Source: Litchfieldia alkalitelluris (lineage in GTDB: Bacteria > Bacillota > Bacilli > Bacillales > Bacillaceae_L). From it: 64,000 nucleotides of DNA. The stretch is taken from NCBI RefSeq assembly GCF_002019645.1, contig NZ_KV917374.1:1205452-1269451 (forward strand). The letters are read 5' to 3'. The number at the start of each line of letters is the position of its first letter. Within the stretch, counting starts at the first letter, position 1. Below, in pieces: positions 56,753 to 64,000 of this stretch. A program made the translations under genes and the position numbers. The notes beneath the pieces were generated by a model. It was not told the origin of the DNA, searched no databases, and was given only the letters and a program-made list of their open reading frames with translations.

Positions 56753-57772
56753 ATGAACTTAACAATTAAAGATATTGCAAAAATGGCAGGAGTATCCCCG
56801 TCTACTGTATCAAAGGTTATGAATAATTATGGTGGCATTGGCGAAAAAACGAAGAAAAAGGTCATGGACGTTATTCAAGAGACAAATTACCAACCAACTT
56901 TTTCGGCAAAAGCCCTTGCCACTAAAAGATCAAACTTAATTGGATTAATTTTTGCAGGAAAAGTAAATGTTGATTTTACAAATCCTTTCTTTAATGAAGT
57001 TGTGACTTCTTTTAAAAAGACAATTGGCCAACTTGGCTACGATATCATTATGTTTTCAAATGAACAATTTTTAAAAGACAATGGAAGCTATTTAGCAAGA
57101 TGTAGGCATTTCCATGTGGATGGTTGCTTAATTATTGCTGGTGAAGAAATAGAAGATCCGATTTACGAGTTAGTTGAAGCAGGTATTAACTGCATTGGTA
57201 TTGATATTGAGTTAAAAGGACCAAGATCGAGCTTTGTTATGACAGATAATATAAATCTGTCACGCAAAGTTGTTCAACACCTTTATTTAAATAATGTACG
57301 GGAAATAGGGTTTATAGGTGGTAAGCAGGATTCAGCAATTGCCATATATCGTGAAAAAGGTTTTAAAGAGGTTATGAACCAATTAGGCCTGGAGATAAAG
57401 AAAGAATGGGTTGAATACGGGGATTTCCATGAGGAAAGTGGCTATATAGCTATGAAAACAATTCTCGAAAGACCAGTTCTTCCGCAAGCGATTTTTGCGG
57501 CTTCTGACTTAATGGCATTTGGAGCACTTAGAGCAGTTAAGGAAAGTGGTTTAAAGGTTCCACAAGATATACGAATTGTTGGAATTGATGATATTGACGC
57601 TTGCCGGTATAGTGATCCAAAACTTACAACGGTAAAACAGGATAAAGACCGATTAGGCAAATTAGCTGCGTATATGCTTAATGACTTAATCAATGGTTCA
57701 TCATTAATTAAACCAATTTTTATTGATTCCGAGCTAATGATTAGAGAATCATGCGGGAGCAATTTACGGTAA
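56753..57772 (+). CDS. LacI-family transcriptional regulator of the beta-glucoside operon
   Basis: A 339-residue LacI/GalR regulator. The helix-turn-helix and hinge (IKDIAKMAGVSPSTVSKVMN) are at residues 4-24, followed by a periplasmic-binding-like effector domain (LIGLIFAGKVNVDFTNPFF to the C-terminus). ATG 56753 follows GGGGGA by five bases. It lies within the operon it most likely controls, by binding the GAAANCGGTTTC operators before the binding-protein gene. Confidence 0.9.
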   Translation: MNLTIKDIAKMAGVSPSTVSKVMNNYGGIGEKTKKKVMDVIQETNYQPTFSAKALATKRSNLIGLIFAGKVNVDFTNPFFNEVVTSFKKTIGQLGYDIIMFSNEQFLKDNGSYLARCRHFHVDGCLIIAGEEIEDPIYELVEAGINCIGIDIELKGPRSSFVMTDNINLSRKVVQHLYLNNVREIGFIGGKQDSAIAIYREKGFKEVMNQLGLEIKKEWVEYGDFHEESGYIAMKTILERPVLPQAIFAASDLMAFGALRAVKESGLKVPQDIRIVGIDDIDACRYSDPKLTTVKQDKDRLGKLAAYMLNDLINGSSLIKPIFIDSELMIRESCGSNLR

Positions 57773-57846
57773 ATAGGTGAATTATTATCTGAAATAGTTA
57801 AACAATACAATTAGAGGATTTAATAGATATTTTTGGAGGTAAAATA

Positions 57847-59190
57847 ATGGCTATCATAGAATTTCCTAAAGATATGAAATGGGGAGCAGCAACAGCTTCT
57901 TACCAAATTGAAGGGGCAGCATTTGAAGATGGAAGAGAAGCATCCATCTGGGACACTTTTTGTCGAATTCCTGGAAAAGTGCGTGACGGAGATAATGGGG
58001 ATATTGCTTGTGATTCGTATCACCGATATGAGGAAGATATTAAAATCATGAAGGAATTAGGAATTGATACGTACCGTTTTTCAGTAGCTTGGCCACGTAT
58101 TTTTCCAAAAGGTAGAGGACAAGTAAATCAAGCTGGTGTTGATTTCTATCATCGTTTCGTAGATGCTCTTCTAGAGAATGGAATTGAACCAATGTGTACT
58201 CTTTATCACTGGGACCTTCCGCAAGCCCTACAAGATGAAGGCGGCTGGGGAAATCGTTCAACAATTGATGCATTTGTTGAGTACTCTGAATTTATGTTCA
58301 AAGAATTTAGTGGCAAAATTAAGAATTGGATTACACTAAATGAACCATGGTGTGTATCATTCTTATCTAATTTTATCGGTGAGCATGCTCCAGGGTTTAA
58401 GGATCTTCAGTTAGCAACAGATGTATCACATCATTTATTAGTTGCACATGGTAGATCAGTAAAAGCGTTTAGAGCATTAGGTGTTGACGGTCAAATCGGT
58501 TATGCTCCAAACGTTACATGGAAAGAACCATTTAGTGATAAGCAAGAAGATATTGATGCTTGTAAAAGAGAAGTAGCATGGTTTGTTGAGTGGTTTATGG
58601 ATCCTGTGTTTAAAGGGAGCTATCCACAATTTATGGTAGACTGGTTTGCTGATAAAGGTGTTAAGATGAATATCCAAGATGGCGATTTAGAAGATATTAG
58701 TCAACCAATCGACTTTATGGGTATCAACTACTATACAGGAAACGTTGCTCGATATAAGGAAGATAATGGGTTATTCTCTTCTGAAGATTTAGATATGAAC
58801 TATGATCGTACAGATATCGGTTGGCCGATTTATCCAGAAGGATTCTACAAAGTATTATGCTATATCACTGAATTATATGGAGAAGTACCTATATATATCA
58901 CTGAAAACGGTTCTTGCTACAATGACGAGCCAGTGGATGGAAGAGTAAAAGATGATCGTAGGATCTCTTACTTAAAACTTCACCTTGCTGCATTAAAACG
59001 AAGTATGGATTCAGGTGTAAATATTAAAGGCTACTTAACATGGTCTTTACTTGATAATTTTGAATGGGCATTTGGTTATAGTATGCGCTTTGGAATCGTT
59101 CACGTAAATTATCGTACATTAGAACGTACACCAAAAGATAGCTACTATTGGTATAAGCAAACTCTAGCAAATGGGTTTTATGAACTTTAA
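57847..59190 (+). CDS. bglA: Family GH1 beta-glucosidase
   Basis: A 447-residue TIM-barrel glycoside hydrolase. The catalytic acid/base is E166 in LNEPW and the nucleophile E353 in YITENG; GH1 sugar-binding residues (SYQIEGA near the N-terminus and SLLDNFEWAFGY near the C-terminus) are intact. No signal peptide, so it acts on imported, unphosphorylated beta-glucosides, in keeping with ABC import rather than a PTS. TTGGAGG precedes the ATG. The symbol is by function. Confidence 0.93.
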   Translation: MAIIEFPKDMKWGAATASYQIEGAAFEDGREASIWDTFCRIPGKVRDGDNGDIACDSYHRYEEDIKIMKELGIDTYRFSVAWPRIFPKGRGQVNQAGVDFYHRFVDALLENGIEPMCTLYHWDLPQALQDEGGWGNRSTIDAFVEYSEFMFKEFSGKIKNWITLNEPWCVSFLSNFIGEHAPGFKDLQLATDVSHHLLVAHGRSVKAFRALGVDGQIGYAPNVTWKEPFSDKQEDIDACKREVAWFVEWFMDPVFKGSYPQFMVDWFADKGVKMNIQDGDLEDISQPIDFMGINYYTGNVARYKEDNGLFSSEDLDMNYDRTDIGWPIYPEGFYKVLCYITELYGEVPIYITENGSCYNDEPVDGRVKDDRRISYLKLHLAALKRSMDSGVNIKGYLTWSLLDNFEWAFGYSMRFGIVHVNYRTLERTPKDSYYWYKQTLANGFYEL

Positions 59191-59238
59191 TAATTTTTAA
59201 AAGCGACAGAGCCTACGAATTAACCTTAATAATTAAAT

Positions 59239-59268
59239 GGGGAGTTAACATTTGTTAACTCCTTTTAT
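59239..59268 (+). terminator. Terminator after the GH1 gene
   Basis: GGAGTTAAC / GTTAACTCC form a perfect 9-bp stem with a short loop and a modest T run. Confidence 0.7.
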
Positions 59269-59301
59269 ACTTTTAAAATTGTACATAGGAGATGAAATGT
59301 G

Positions 59302-60009
59302 ATGACAAGACTTAAAGGGAAACTAGCATTTGTGACAGGCTCAAGTAGAGGAGTCGGACAGCAAATCGCGCTAGGATTAGCTCAAGAAGGCTGTGATTTA
59401 ATTATTCATGGTAGAAAAGCTGAAAATACACAAAAAACTCAAGAGTTATTAAAACAATATGGTGTTAATGTTGACGTTGTGGAAGGAGAACTATCATCGC
59501 CAGAAGATATCGAAAAGATAGTTAGTACGATAAAAGCAAAGCGCCAATCAGTTGATATCCTTTATAATAATGCGGGAGTCCAAGCAGAATGGAAAGATAT
59601 ATGGGATTTCAAAATAAGTGATTTTGAACATCTGCTTCAAAATAATTTTTATAGTATTGTTCTACTTTGCCAAGCTTTTGGTAAGGAGATGAAGGAAAAA
59701 GGATACGGTAGAATTATAAACATTACATCTGGAATTAAGGATACTCCACACCTAACCCCATATGGTGTTTCAAAAGCAGCGGTAGATAAATTTACAGAGG
59801 ATCTTGCTGCAGAATTAAAAGGAACAGGCGTACTTGTTAACTGTCTTGATCCAGGTTGGTTGAGAACAGACTTAGGTGGGCCAAACGCAGAACATGATGT
59901 AACAACTGTTTTACCTGGAGCAATTGAACTAGCACTATACGATAATGATGGTCCAACTGGTCAGTGGATAAGTGCTCAGGAATTAAGGTTAAAATCAGAA
60001 AATAAATAA
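59302..60009 (+). CDS. Short-chain dehydrogenase/reductase
   Basis: A 235-residue classical SDR. TGSSRGVGQ (about residues 11-19) binds the cofactor, NNAG follows, and the catalytic residues lie in ITSGIKD and YGVSK (Tyr-x-x-x-Lys). It may act on a sugar or other alcohol released in the operon, but no substrate can be named. ATG 59302 or GTG 59299 both fit the TAGGAGATGA site. It lies after the GH1 terminator and may have its own transcript. Confidence 0.83.
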   Translation: MTRLKGKLAFVTGSSRGVGQQIALGLAQEGCDLIIHGRKAENTQKTQELLKQYGVNVDVVEGELSSPEDIEKIVSTIKAKRQSVDILYNNAGVQAEWKDIWDFKISDFEHLLQNNFYSIVLLCQAFGKEMKEKGYGRIINITSGIKDTPHLTPYGVSKAAVDKFTEDLAAELKGTGVLVNCLDPGWLRTDLGGPNAEHDVTTVLPGAIELALYDNDGPTGQWISAQELRLKSENK

Positions 60010-60278
60010 GATGAACATTGATGTTGAATTTGAATGGAGGATTGTTTACCCATCGGATTCAGCATTTTTGTGTTCTTGGTAAATGAGGGAAATGAATTAT
60101 AATTCCTGTGTTTCGGTTAGAAGGGGAAAGTTACCTGAGCGAAAAGAAGGAGAAAGTGAATCATAGCTTCTCTGATGCAGTTACCCAAAATAGACGAATT
60201 ACAAACCTGATTTTTCAGCGAAGAAATCCATGCTAATCCGATTCGCACCATGGAAGTTGAAAAGTTTTTACACTAAGT
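60010..60278. other. Gene-free region after the SDR gene
   Basis: No convincing reading frame or RNA was seen. The sequence is AT-rich with stray purine-rich tracts. Together with copy E and the yunE leader it makes up the 554-base gap to yunE. Confidence 0.5.
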
Positions 60279-60337
60279 GTGGAAAGCGAGTGGATTGCAG
60301 CTCATGGAACTTCGCTAACTAAGGTATTTTCAGGTTA
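60279..60337 (+). repeat. GC-rich dispersed intergenic repeat, copy E (3' fragment)
   Basis: GTGGAAAGCGAGTGGATTGC, then AGCTCATGGAACTTCGC and CTAAGGTATTTTCAGG, aligns with the 3' end of copy A (GCGGAAAGCAAGTGGATTGC ... CTAAGTTATTTTCA). The GC-rich 5' part is missing. Confidence 0.65.
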
Positions 60338-60563
60338 GACATTTAGAGTGGAAAAGGGTTAAAAAAATGTAATTCTTTCAAAAACGGATGTAACTGAATG
60401 AAATTAACTTTTATAATGTATTTACATTTCTAGGACGCATCTATAACTCCACGCAGTTAAACTTTCCTGATTTATGAGTTATTTTTAGTTTCTTATTAAT
60501 TTTCACTAATGGTATGATGAGAATATCAATTTTCAATTCGTCGTCGAATAAAGGGGAAAACGT

Positions 60564-61388
60564 ATGGTTTGGATTTTTTTATTATTTGTTGGAGTCGCTG
60601 CCGGAACGATTGGTGGATTAATTGGATTAGGCGGCGGTATCATAACGGTACCTGCGTTGATTTATCTAAGTGGAATGATTCCAGAACTAAGTCATATCAC
60701 TCCACAAGTTGCAGTAGGGACATCGTTGCTAGTTATTATCTTTACAGGTCTTTCATCAACTCTGTCTTATATGAAACGCAAACTTGTTGACTATAAAAGT
60801 GGCTTTATTTTTTTCATTGGAAGTGCTCCGGGAGGAATTGTTGGTGCATGGTTAAATTCATTCTTTAATGTACATACATTTTTAATTTATTTTGGAATTT
60901 TTATGATTGTTATTGCCGGTATATTAATGATCAGAGAACATATAAAGCCCTTAGCTGTTAAGCAAGGCTTACATACAATAAGTAGAGGTTATATAGATGA
61001 AAATCAAAAAGAAAAGTTCTATGGATATCATCCTACAATAGCTGTTATCATATCGTTTATCGTAGGGTTATTGGGTGGATTATTTGGTGTTGGTGGGGGA
61101 GCTTTAATGGTACCCGCGATGCTTCTTTTGTTTGCATTCCCGCCCAATATTGCGATTGCAACGTCAATGATGCTGATTTTTCTATCATCGGTCGTAAGCT
61201 CTGTTGCACATATAAGTATGAATAATGTGAATTGGTTGCTAGCAGCAATACTAATTCCAGGAGCATGGTTTGGTGGCAAATTAGGGGCTTATATTAACTC
61301 AAAGCTAAAAAGTAATACCATTATTATTATTTTTAGGTTTGCTTTGATGGTGTTAGGAGCTAGGTTAATTTATCAAGGATTGTTTTAA
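60564..61388 (+). CDS. yunE: TauE/SafE-family permease YunE
   Basis: A 274-residue membrane protein with about eight transmembrane helices and two related Gly-rich repeats (GGLIGLGGGIITVPAL near residue 18 and GGLFGVGGGALMVPAM near residue 178), the TauE/SafE signature. The family exports or imports small sulfur or carbon acids such as sulfite or sulfoacetate; the substrate is not known here. AAAGGGGA precedes the ATG. It leads yunD. Confidence 0.88.
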   Translation: MVWIFLLFVGVAAGTIGGLIGLGGGIITVPALIYLSGMIPELSHITPQVAVGTSLLVIIFTGLSSTLSYMKRKLVDYKSGFIFFIGSAPGGIVGAWLNSFFNVHTFLIYFGIFMIVIAGILMIREHIKPLAVKQGLHTISRGYIDENQKEKFYGYHPTIAVIISFIVGLLGGLFGVGGGALMVPAMLLLFAFPPNIAIATSMMLIFLSSVVSSVAHISMNNVNWLLAAILIPGAWFGGKLGAYINSKLKSNTIIIIFRFALMVLGARLIYQGLF

Positions 61389-61420
61389 GCAATCGTGGAT
61401 TTTAAAGGGGAGAAGATCTT

Positions 61421-62818
61421 TTGATTGAAAAAATTCATATTTATCATACGAATGACTTACACAGTCATTTTGAGCCATGGCCTAAAATCGTTCAATATAT
61501 AGAGGATATGCGTAAACTTCACTCTGAGAAAAATGAAGAGATGTTTTTATTTGATATTGGTGACCATATGGATCGTTTTCACCCTATAACCGAATCAACA
61601 TTTGGGAAGTTAAATGTAAGGCTACTAAATCAATTAAACTATAACGCTGTGACCATTGGGAATAATGAGGGAATTACTTTACCCTATGAGGCATTAAATG
61701 AATTATATCGAGATGCTACCTTTGATGTTGTATTAGCTAATCTATTTACACCTGATGGCACGAGGCCTAGTTGGGCAAAGGCTTATCAAATATATACGAC
61801 AAAGGAAAATACCCGTATTGGAATCATTGGTTTAACGGTCTTTTATCAACTTTTTTATGAATTATTAGGTTGGAAGATACATGACCCATTTGAGCTTTTA
61901 AGAACTCTGCTTGTTGAACTTAATGACCAGACAGACGTTATTATTGTGTTGTCACATCTAGGGATCACTGAGGATGAAGAGCTCGCTAAAATACCTGGAA
62001 TTGATATCATTCTAGGAGGTCACACACATCATTTATTTGAAGAAGGAAAAATCGTAGATGATGTGTTACTATGTGGAGCGGGTAAATATGGACAATATAT
62101 TGGCTATGTAGAACTGAAGGTCAATCAAGCATCAAAAGCAATTGTGGAAAAAAGAGCAACTGTAATAGCAACAAGTCAACTTAATTCTGAATCTATTTCT
62201 ACTAAAGAGACACTCAATGATGCAATGAAAGAAAGTGAATTAATCTTAAATGAAAAAATAGGACATATACCAGATGAATTAATAAATAACTGGTTTGAAA
62301 TATCTCCATTTTCTCAACTTTTGGCCGATATATTAAAAGAATGGTGTGCTGGGGAGATATCTATGGTTAATGCAGGTGTTCTTTTGGACTCTCTACCTAA
62401 AGGGCCAATTTCTAAAGGTGAGATCCATAGAGTTTGTCCTCATCCGATAAATCCATGCAATGTATGGTTAAAAGGATATGAATTAAAGGAAATTATTCTC
62501 CAGGCGAATACAGAAAGAATGGAGAACTTAAGATTTAAGGGATTAGGCTTTAGAGGAGAGGTTATGGGGAAAATGGTCTTTTCTGGAGTAGGGATTGATG
62601 TAAAGGTCCTTTCCGATGGATTAAAGCATATTCAAAACATAACTATTAATGGAGACCCAATCGAGTTGAAAAGAACCTATAAAGTGTCAACCATTGATAT
62701 GTTTACATTAGGATACCTGTTTCCAATTATCCGAGATACAAAACGAAAAGAATATTTCATGCCAGAAATGCTACGTGATCTACTTATATCAAAATTGGCT
62801 GAAAATCATCGTCTATAA
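61421..62818 (+). CDS. yunD: 5'-nucleotidase-family metallophosphoesterase YunD
   Basis: A 465-residue calcineurin-like phosphoesterase with a C-terminal 5'-nucleotidase domain. Metal-binding motifs are HTNDLHSHFEPW (about residues 9-20), FDIGDHMD, IGNNEG and ILGGHTHHLFEEG. In place of GNHE it has GNNEG, with His changed to Asn. No signal peptide, so it is a cytosolic member; the substrate is probably a nucleotide or related phosphate. TTG 61421 is eight bases after AAAGGGGAG. It is downstream of yunE. Confidence 0.88.
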   Translation: MIEKIHIYHTNDLHSHFEPWPKIVQYIEDMRKLHSEKNEEMFLFDIGDHMDRFHPITESTFGKLNVRLLNQLNYNAVTIGNNEGITLPYEALNELYRDATFDVVLANLFTPDGTRPSWAKAYQIYTTKENTRIGIIGLTVFYQLFYELLGWKIHDPFELLRTLLVELNDQTDVIIVLSHLGITEDEELAKIPGIDIILGGHTHHLFEEGKIVDDVLLCGAGKYGQYIGYVELKVNQASKAIVEKRATVIATSQLNSESISTKETLNDAMKESELILNEKIGHIPDELINNWFEISPFSQLLADILKEWCAGEISMVNAGVLLDSLPKGPISKGEIHRVCPHPINPCNVWLKGYELKEIILQANTERMENLRFKGLGFRGEVMGKMVFSGVGIDVKVLSDGLKHIQNITINGDPIELKRTYKVSTIDMFTLGYLFPIIRDTKRKEYFMPEMLRDLLISKLAENHRL

Positions 62819-62903
62819 TAATAAAACAGGCTATTACCTACAATTTTTTTTTCACGAATTTCTTTAATATTCATAATGTGTTAAAGAAAGGAGTGTTATA
62901 GGA

Positions 62904-63206
62904 ATGGTTACAATGACACCGATTGTTATCGATAATCAACAGTTTACAGCCATTACCGTCAAGCTGCCTAAAACAAATTTCATGGCTGTTACAAATGATA
63001 ATGGTTATATTATGTGTGGCGCTCTTGATGTAGCACTTTTAAATGAAAAGTTGAAGGATCGAGGGATTATTGCGGGTAGAGCGGTAGGCGTTAGAACAAT
63101 TGAACAATTACTTGAAGCTCCACTTGAATCTGTTACAATAGAAGCAGAAAATAAAGGGATAACAGTAGGCATGAAAGGGAAAGATGCCCTTTTAAAAATG
63201 ATATAA
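62904..63206 (+). CDS. yunC: YunC-like DUF1805 protein
   Basis: A 100-residue cytosolic protein of the YunC/DUF1805 family, with the central segment GYIMCGALDVALLNEKLKDR and AGRAVGVRTIEQLL. A structure of the family is known but the function is not. AAAGGAG precedes the start. It follows yunD as in B. subtilis. Confidence 0.85.
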   Translation: MVTMTPIVIDNQQFTAITVKLPKTNFMAVTNDNGYIMCGALDVALLNEKLKDRGIIAGRAVGVRTIEQLLEAPLESVTIEAENKGITVGMKGKDALLKMI

Positions 63207-63240
63207 AAGATTTGTTTGATGCTGAAATTTTATAAACATC

Positions 63241-63292
63241 GAGGGGGCCACTATAAACGATATCAACCTGAGATTGTTGTTTATAGCCCCTC
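63241..63292. terminator. Large stem-loop after yunC
   Basis: GAGGGGG..CTATAAAC pairs with GTTTATAG..CCCCTC (8-bp and 7-bp segments around a 3-base bulge). No long T run follows, so termination is probable but not certain. Confidence 0.6.
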
Positions 63293-63323
63293 TATTATAT
63301 CGCACCTTAGAACGGAGTTTACG

Positions 63324-64000
63324 ATGATACTAGTGTCAACACATACCTTAAAACCAGGAATATGTTTAGCTAAACCAATACATAATGAAAATGGTTTTGT
63401 TTTAATTAGTGAAGGAATTCCTCTGACAGAAAGAATGATCATCAGACTAAATGAATTAGGAATATCATATGTGTATGTTGAAGATGAACGCACCAGTGAC
63501 CTAAAGCCAGTTAAGCCAATATCAGATGAAGTAAGATTGAAAGCAAAGAAAGTTATTGAAGTTAACTTAATGGGGATTCAGGATAAAGAAGTACTAAGGC
63601 AATCATTCATACTTGAAAAAACAACGAAAGAGCTGTCTAAAATTATTAAAGCGCTTTTACATGAAATTAAAACAAATAAAGAGCTAATCACTTTACTATC
63701 GGAAGTGATTACATACGATAACTATATCTTTTCTCATTCCTTGAACGTAACTCTTTATTCTTTGGCGATTGGAACACAGTTAAATCTCTCAGAAAAAGAG
63801 TTAGAAGTCCTCGGGTTAGGTGCGATTCTTCATGATGTTGGGAAAATGACTATACCCACATCGATATTAATGAAACCAGGTAAATTAACAAATGAAGAAT
63901 TTGAGATTATCAAAAAACATACTGAAAGTGGCTTTGAGATTTTAAGGAATGTTTTAACGATTCCATTAATCGCTGCGCACTGTGCATATCAGCATCACGA
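63324..64000 (+). CDS. HD-GYP domain protein (c-di-GMP phosphodiesterase-like), 3' cut by window edge
   Basis: ATG 63324, six bases after GGAG, opens a frame that runs off the window (225 codons seen). The N-terminal part (TLKPGICLAKPIHNENGFVL...LNELGISYVYVED) is the domain usual before HD-GYP modules. It is followed by the HD-GYP core: HSLNVTLYS, LGAILHDVGKM, LMKPGKLTNEEFEIIKKHTE and AAHCAYQHH. The HD pair is intact; the GYP loop lies beyond the edge. It would hydrolyse cyclic di-GMP or a related dinucleotide if the missing part is complete. Confidence 0.85.
   Translation, partial: MILVSTHTLKPGICLAKPIHNENGFVLISEGIPLTERMIIRLNELGISYVYVEDERTSDLKPVKPISDEVRLKAKKVIEVNLMGIQDKEVLRQSFILEKTTKELSKIIKALLHEIKTNKELITLLSEVITYDNYIFSHSLNVTLYSLAIGTQLNLSEKELEVLGLGAILHDVGKMTIPTSILMKPGKLTNEEFEIIKKHTESGFEILRNVLTIPLIAAHCAYQHH

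Overview
This window is an AT-rich chromosomal segment of an endospore-forming Bacillaceae bacterium. Spore genes (a three-gene GerA-type germinant receptor, two CotF-like coat genes, yuzL, a sporulation-type D,D-carboxypeptidase) and a long gene order matching my recollection of the Bacillus subtilis yus-yur-yun region support this. From about 24.4 kb to the right edge the backbone reads yusV, yusU, yusN-like, fadM (yusM), yuzL, fadNAE (yusLKJ), yusI, gcvH, yusG, yusF, yusE, metNPQ (yusCBA), yurZ, sufCDSUB (yurYXWVU), yunF, yunE, yunD, yunC. No rRNA, tRNA, prophage, insertion sequence or CRISPR array was seen.

1-8 kb: a TVP38 membrane protein and a small siroheme/Fe-S reductase-like protein; two decayed genes (one in-frame stop; one extradiol dioxygenase with two frameshifts); an ArsR-type metal sensor; then a copper module csoR-copZ / copA / His-rich anchored protein, with a CsoR-type operator before csoR and a second before copA. 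8-24 kb: acetyltransferase; an MFS exporter with its own overlapping TetR repressor and paired palindromic operators; D,D-carboxypeptidase; ykoT-ykoS cell-envelope pair; secreted subtilase; DUF2512 protein; germinant receptor operon; M50 protease; two oxidoreductases. 23.4-26.3 kb: a Fur-box promoter followed by a collapsed FecCD siderophore permease, an intact YusV-type ATPase and a FhuF-like ferric-siderophore reductase.

27-50 kb: spore coat genes, the beta-oxidation operon behind a perfect FadR operator, glycine cleavage H protein, small conserved proteins, an MFS exporter, a SAM-I riboswitch controlling the methionine ABC transporter, and the SUF iron-sulfur assembly operon. 50-52 kb is a graveyard: a cupin gene and a glucarate dehydratase gene, both broken by indels or stops. 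53.4-60 kb is an accessory beta-glucoside utilisation operon (binding protein, two permeases, LacI regulator, GH1 glucosidase, SDR) with three LacI-type operators, lying between yunF and yunE. The window ends in an HD-GYP protein cut by the right edge.

The most unusual structure is non-coding. Three intergenic regions (26.4, 36.1, 50.6 kb) each carry four short purine/pyrimidine hairpins whose centres are spaced about 51, 62 and 51 bases; spacer sequences are shared too and the middle copy is inverted, so this is a dispersed composite repeat of about 190 bases. A second, GC-rich dispersed repeat family has five full or partial copies (3.5, 10.4, 28.9, 38.1, 60.3 kb), and a 23-base motif recurs at 13.06 and 52.30 kb.
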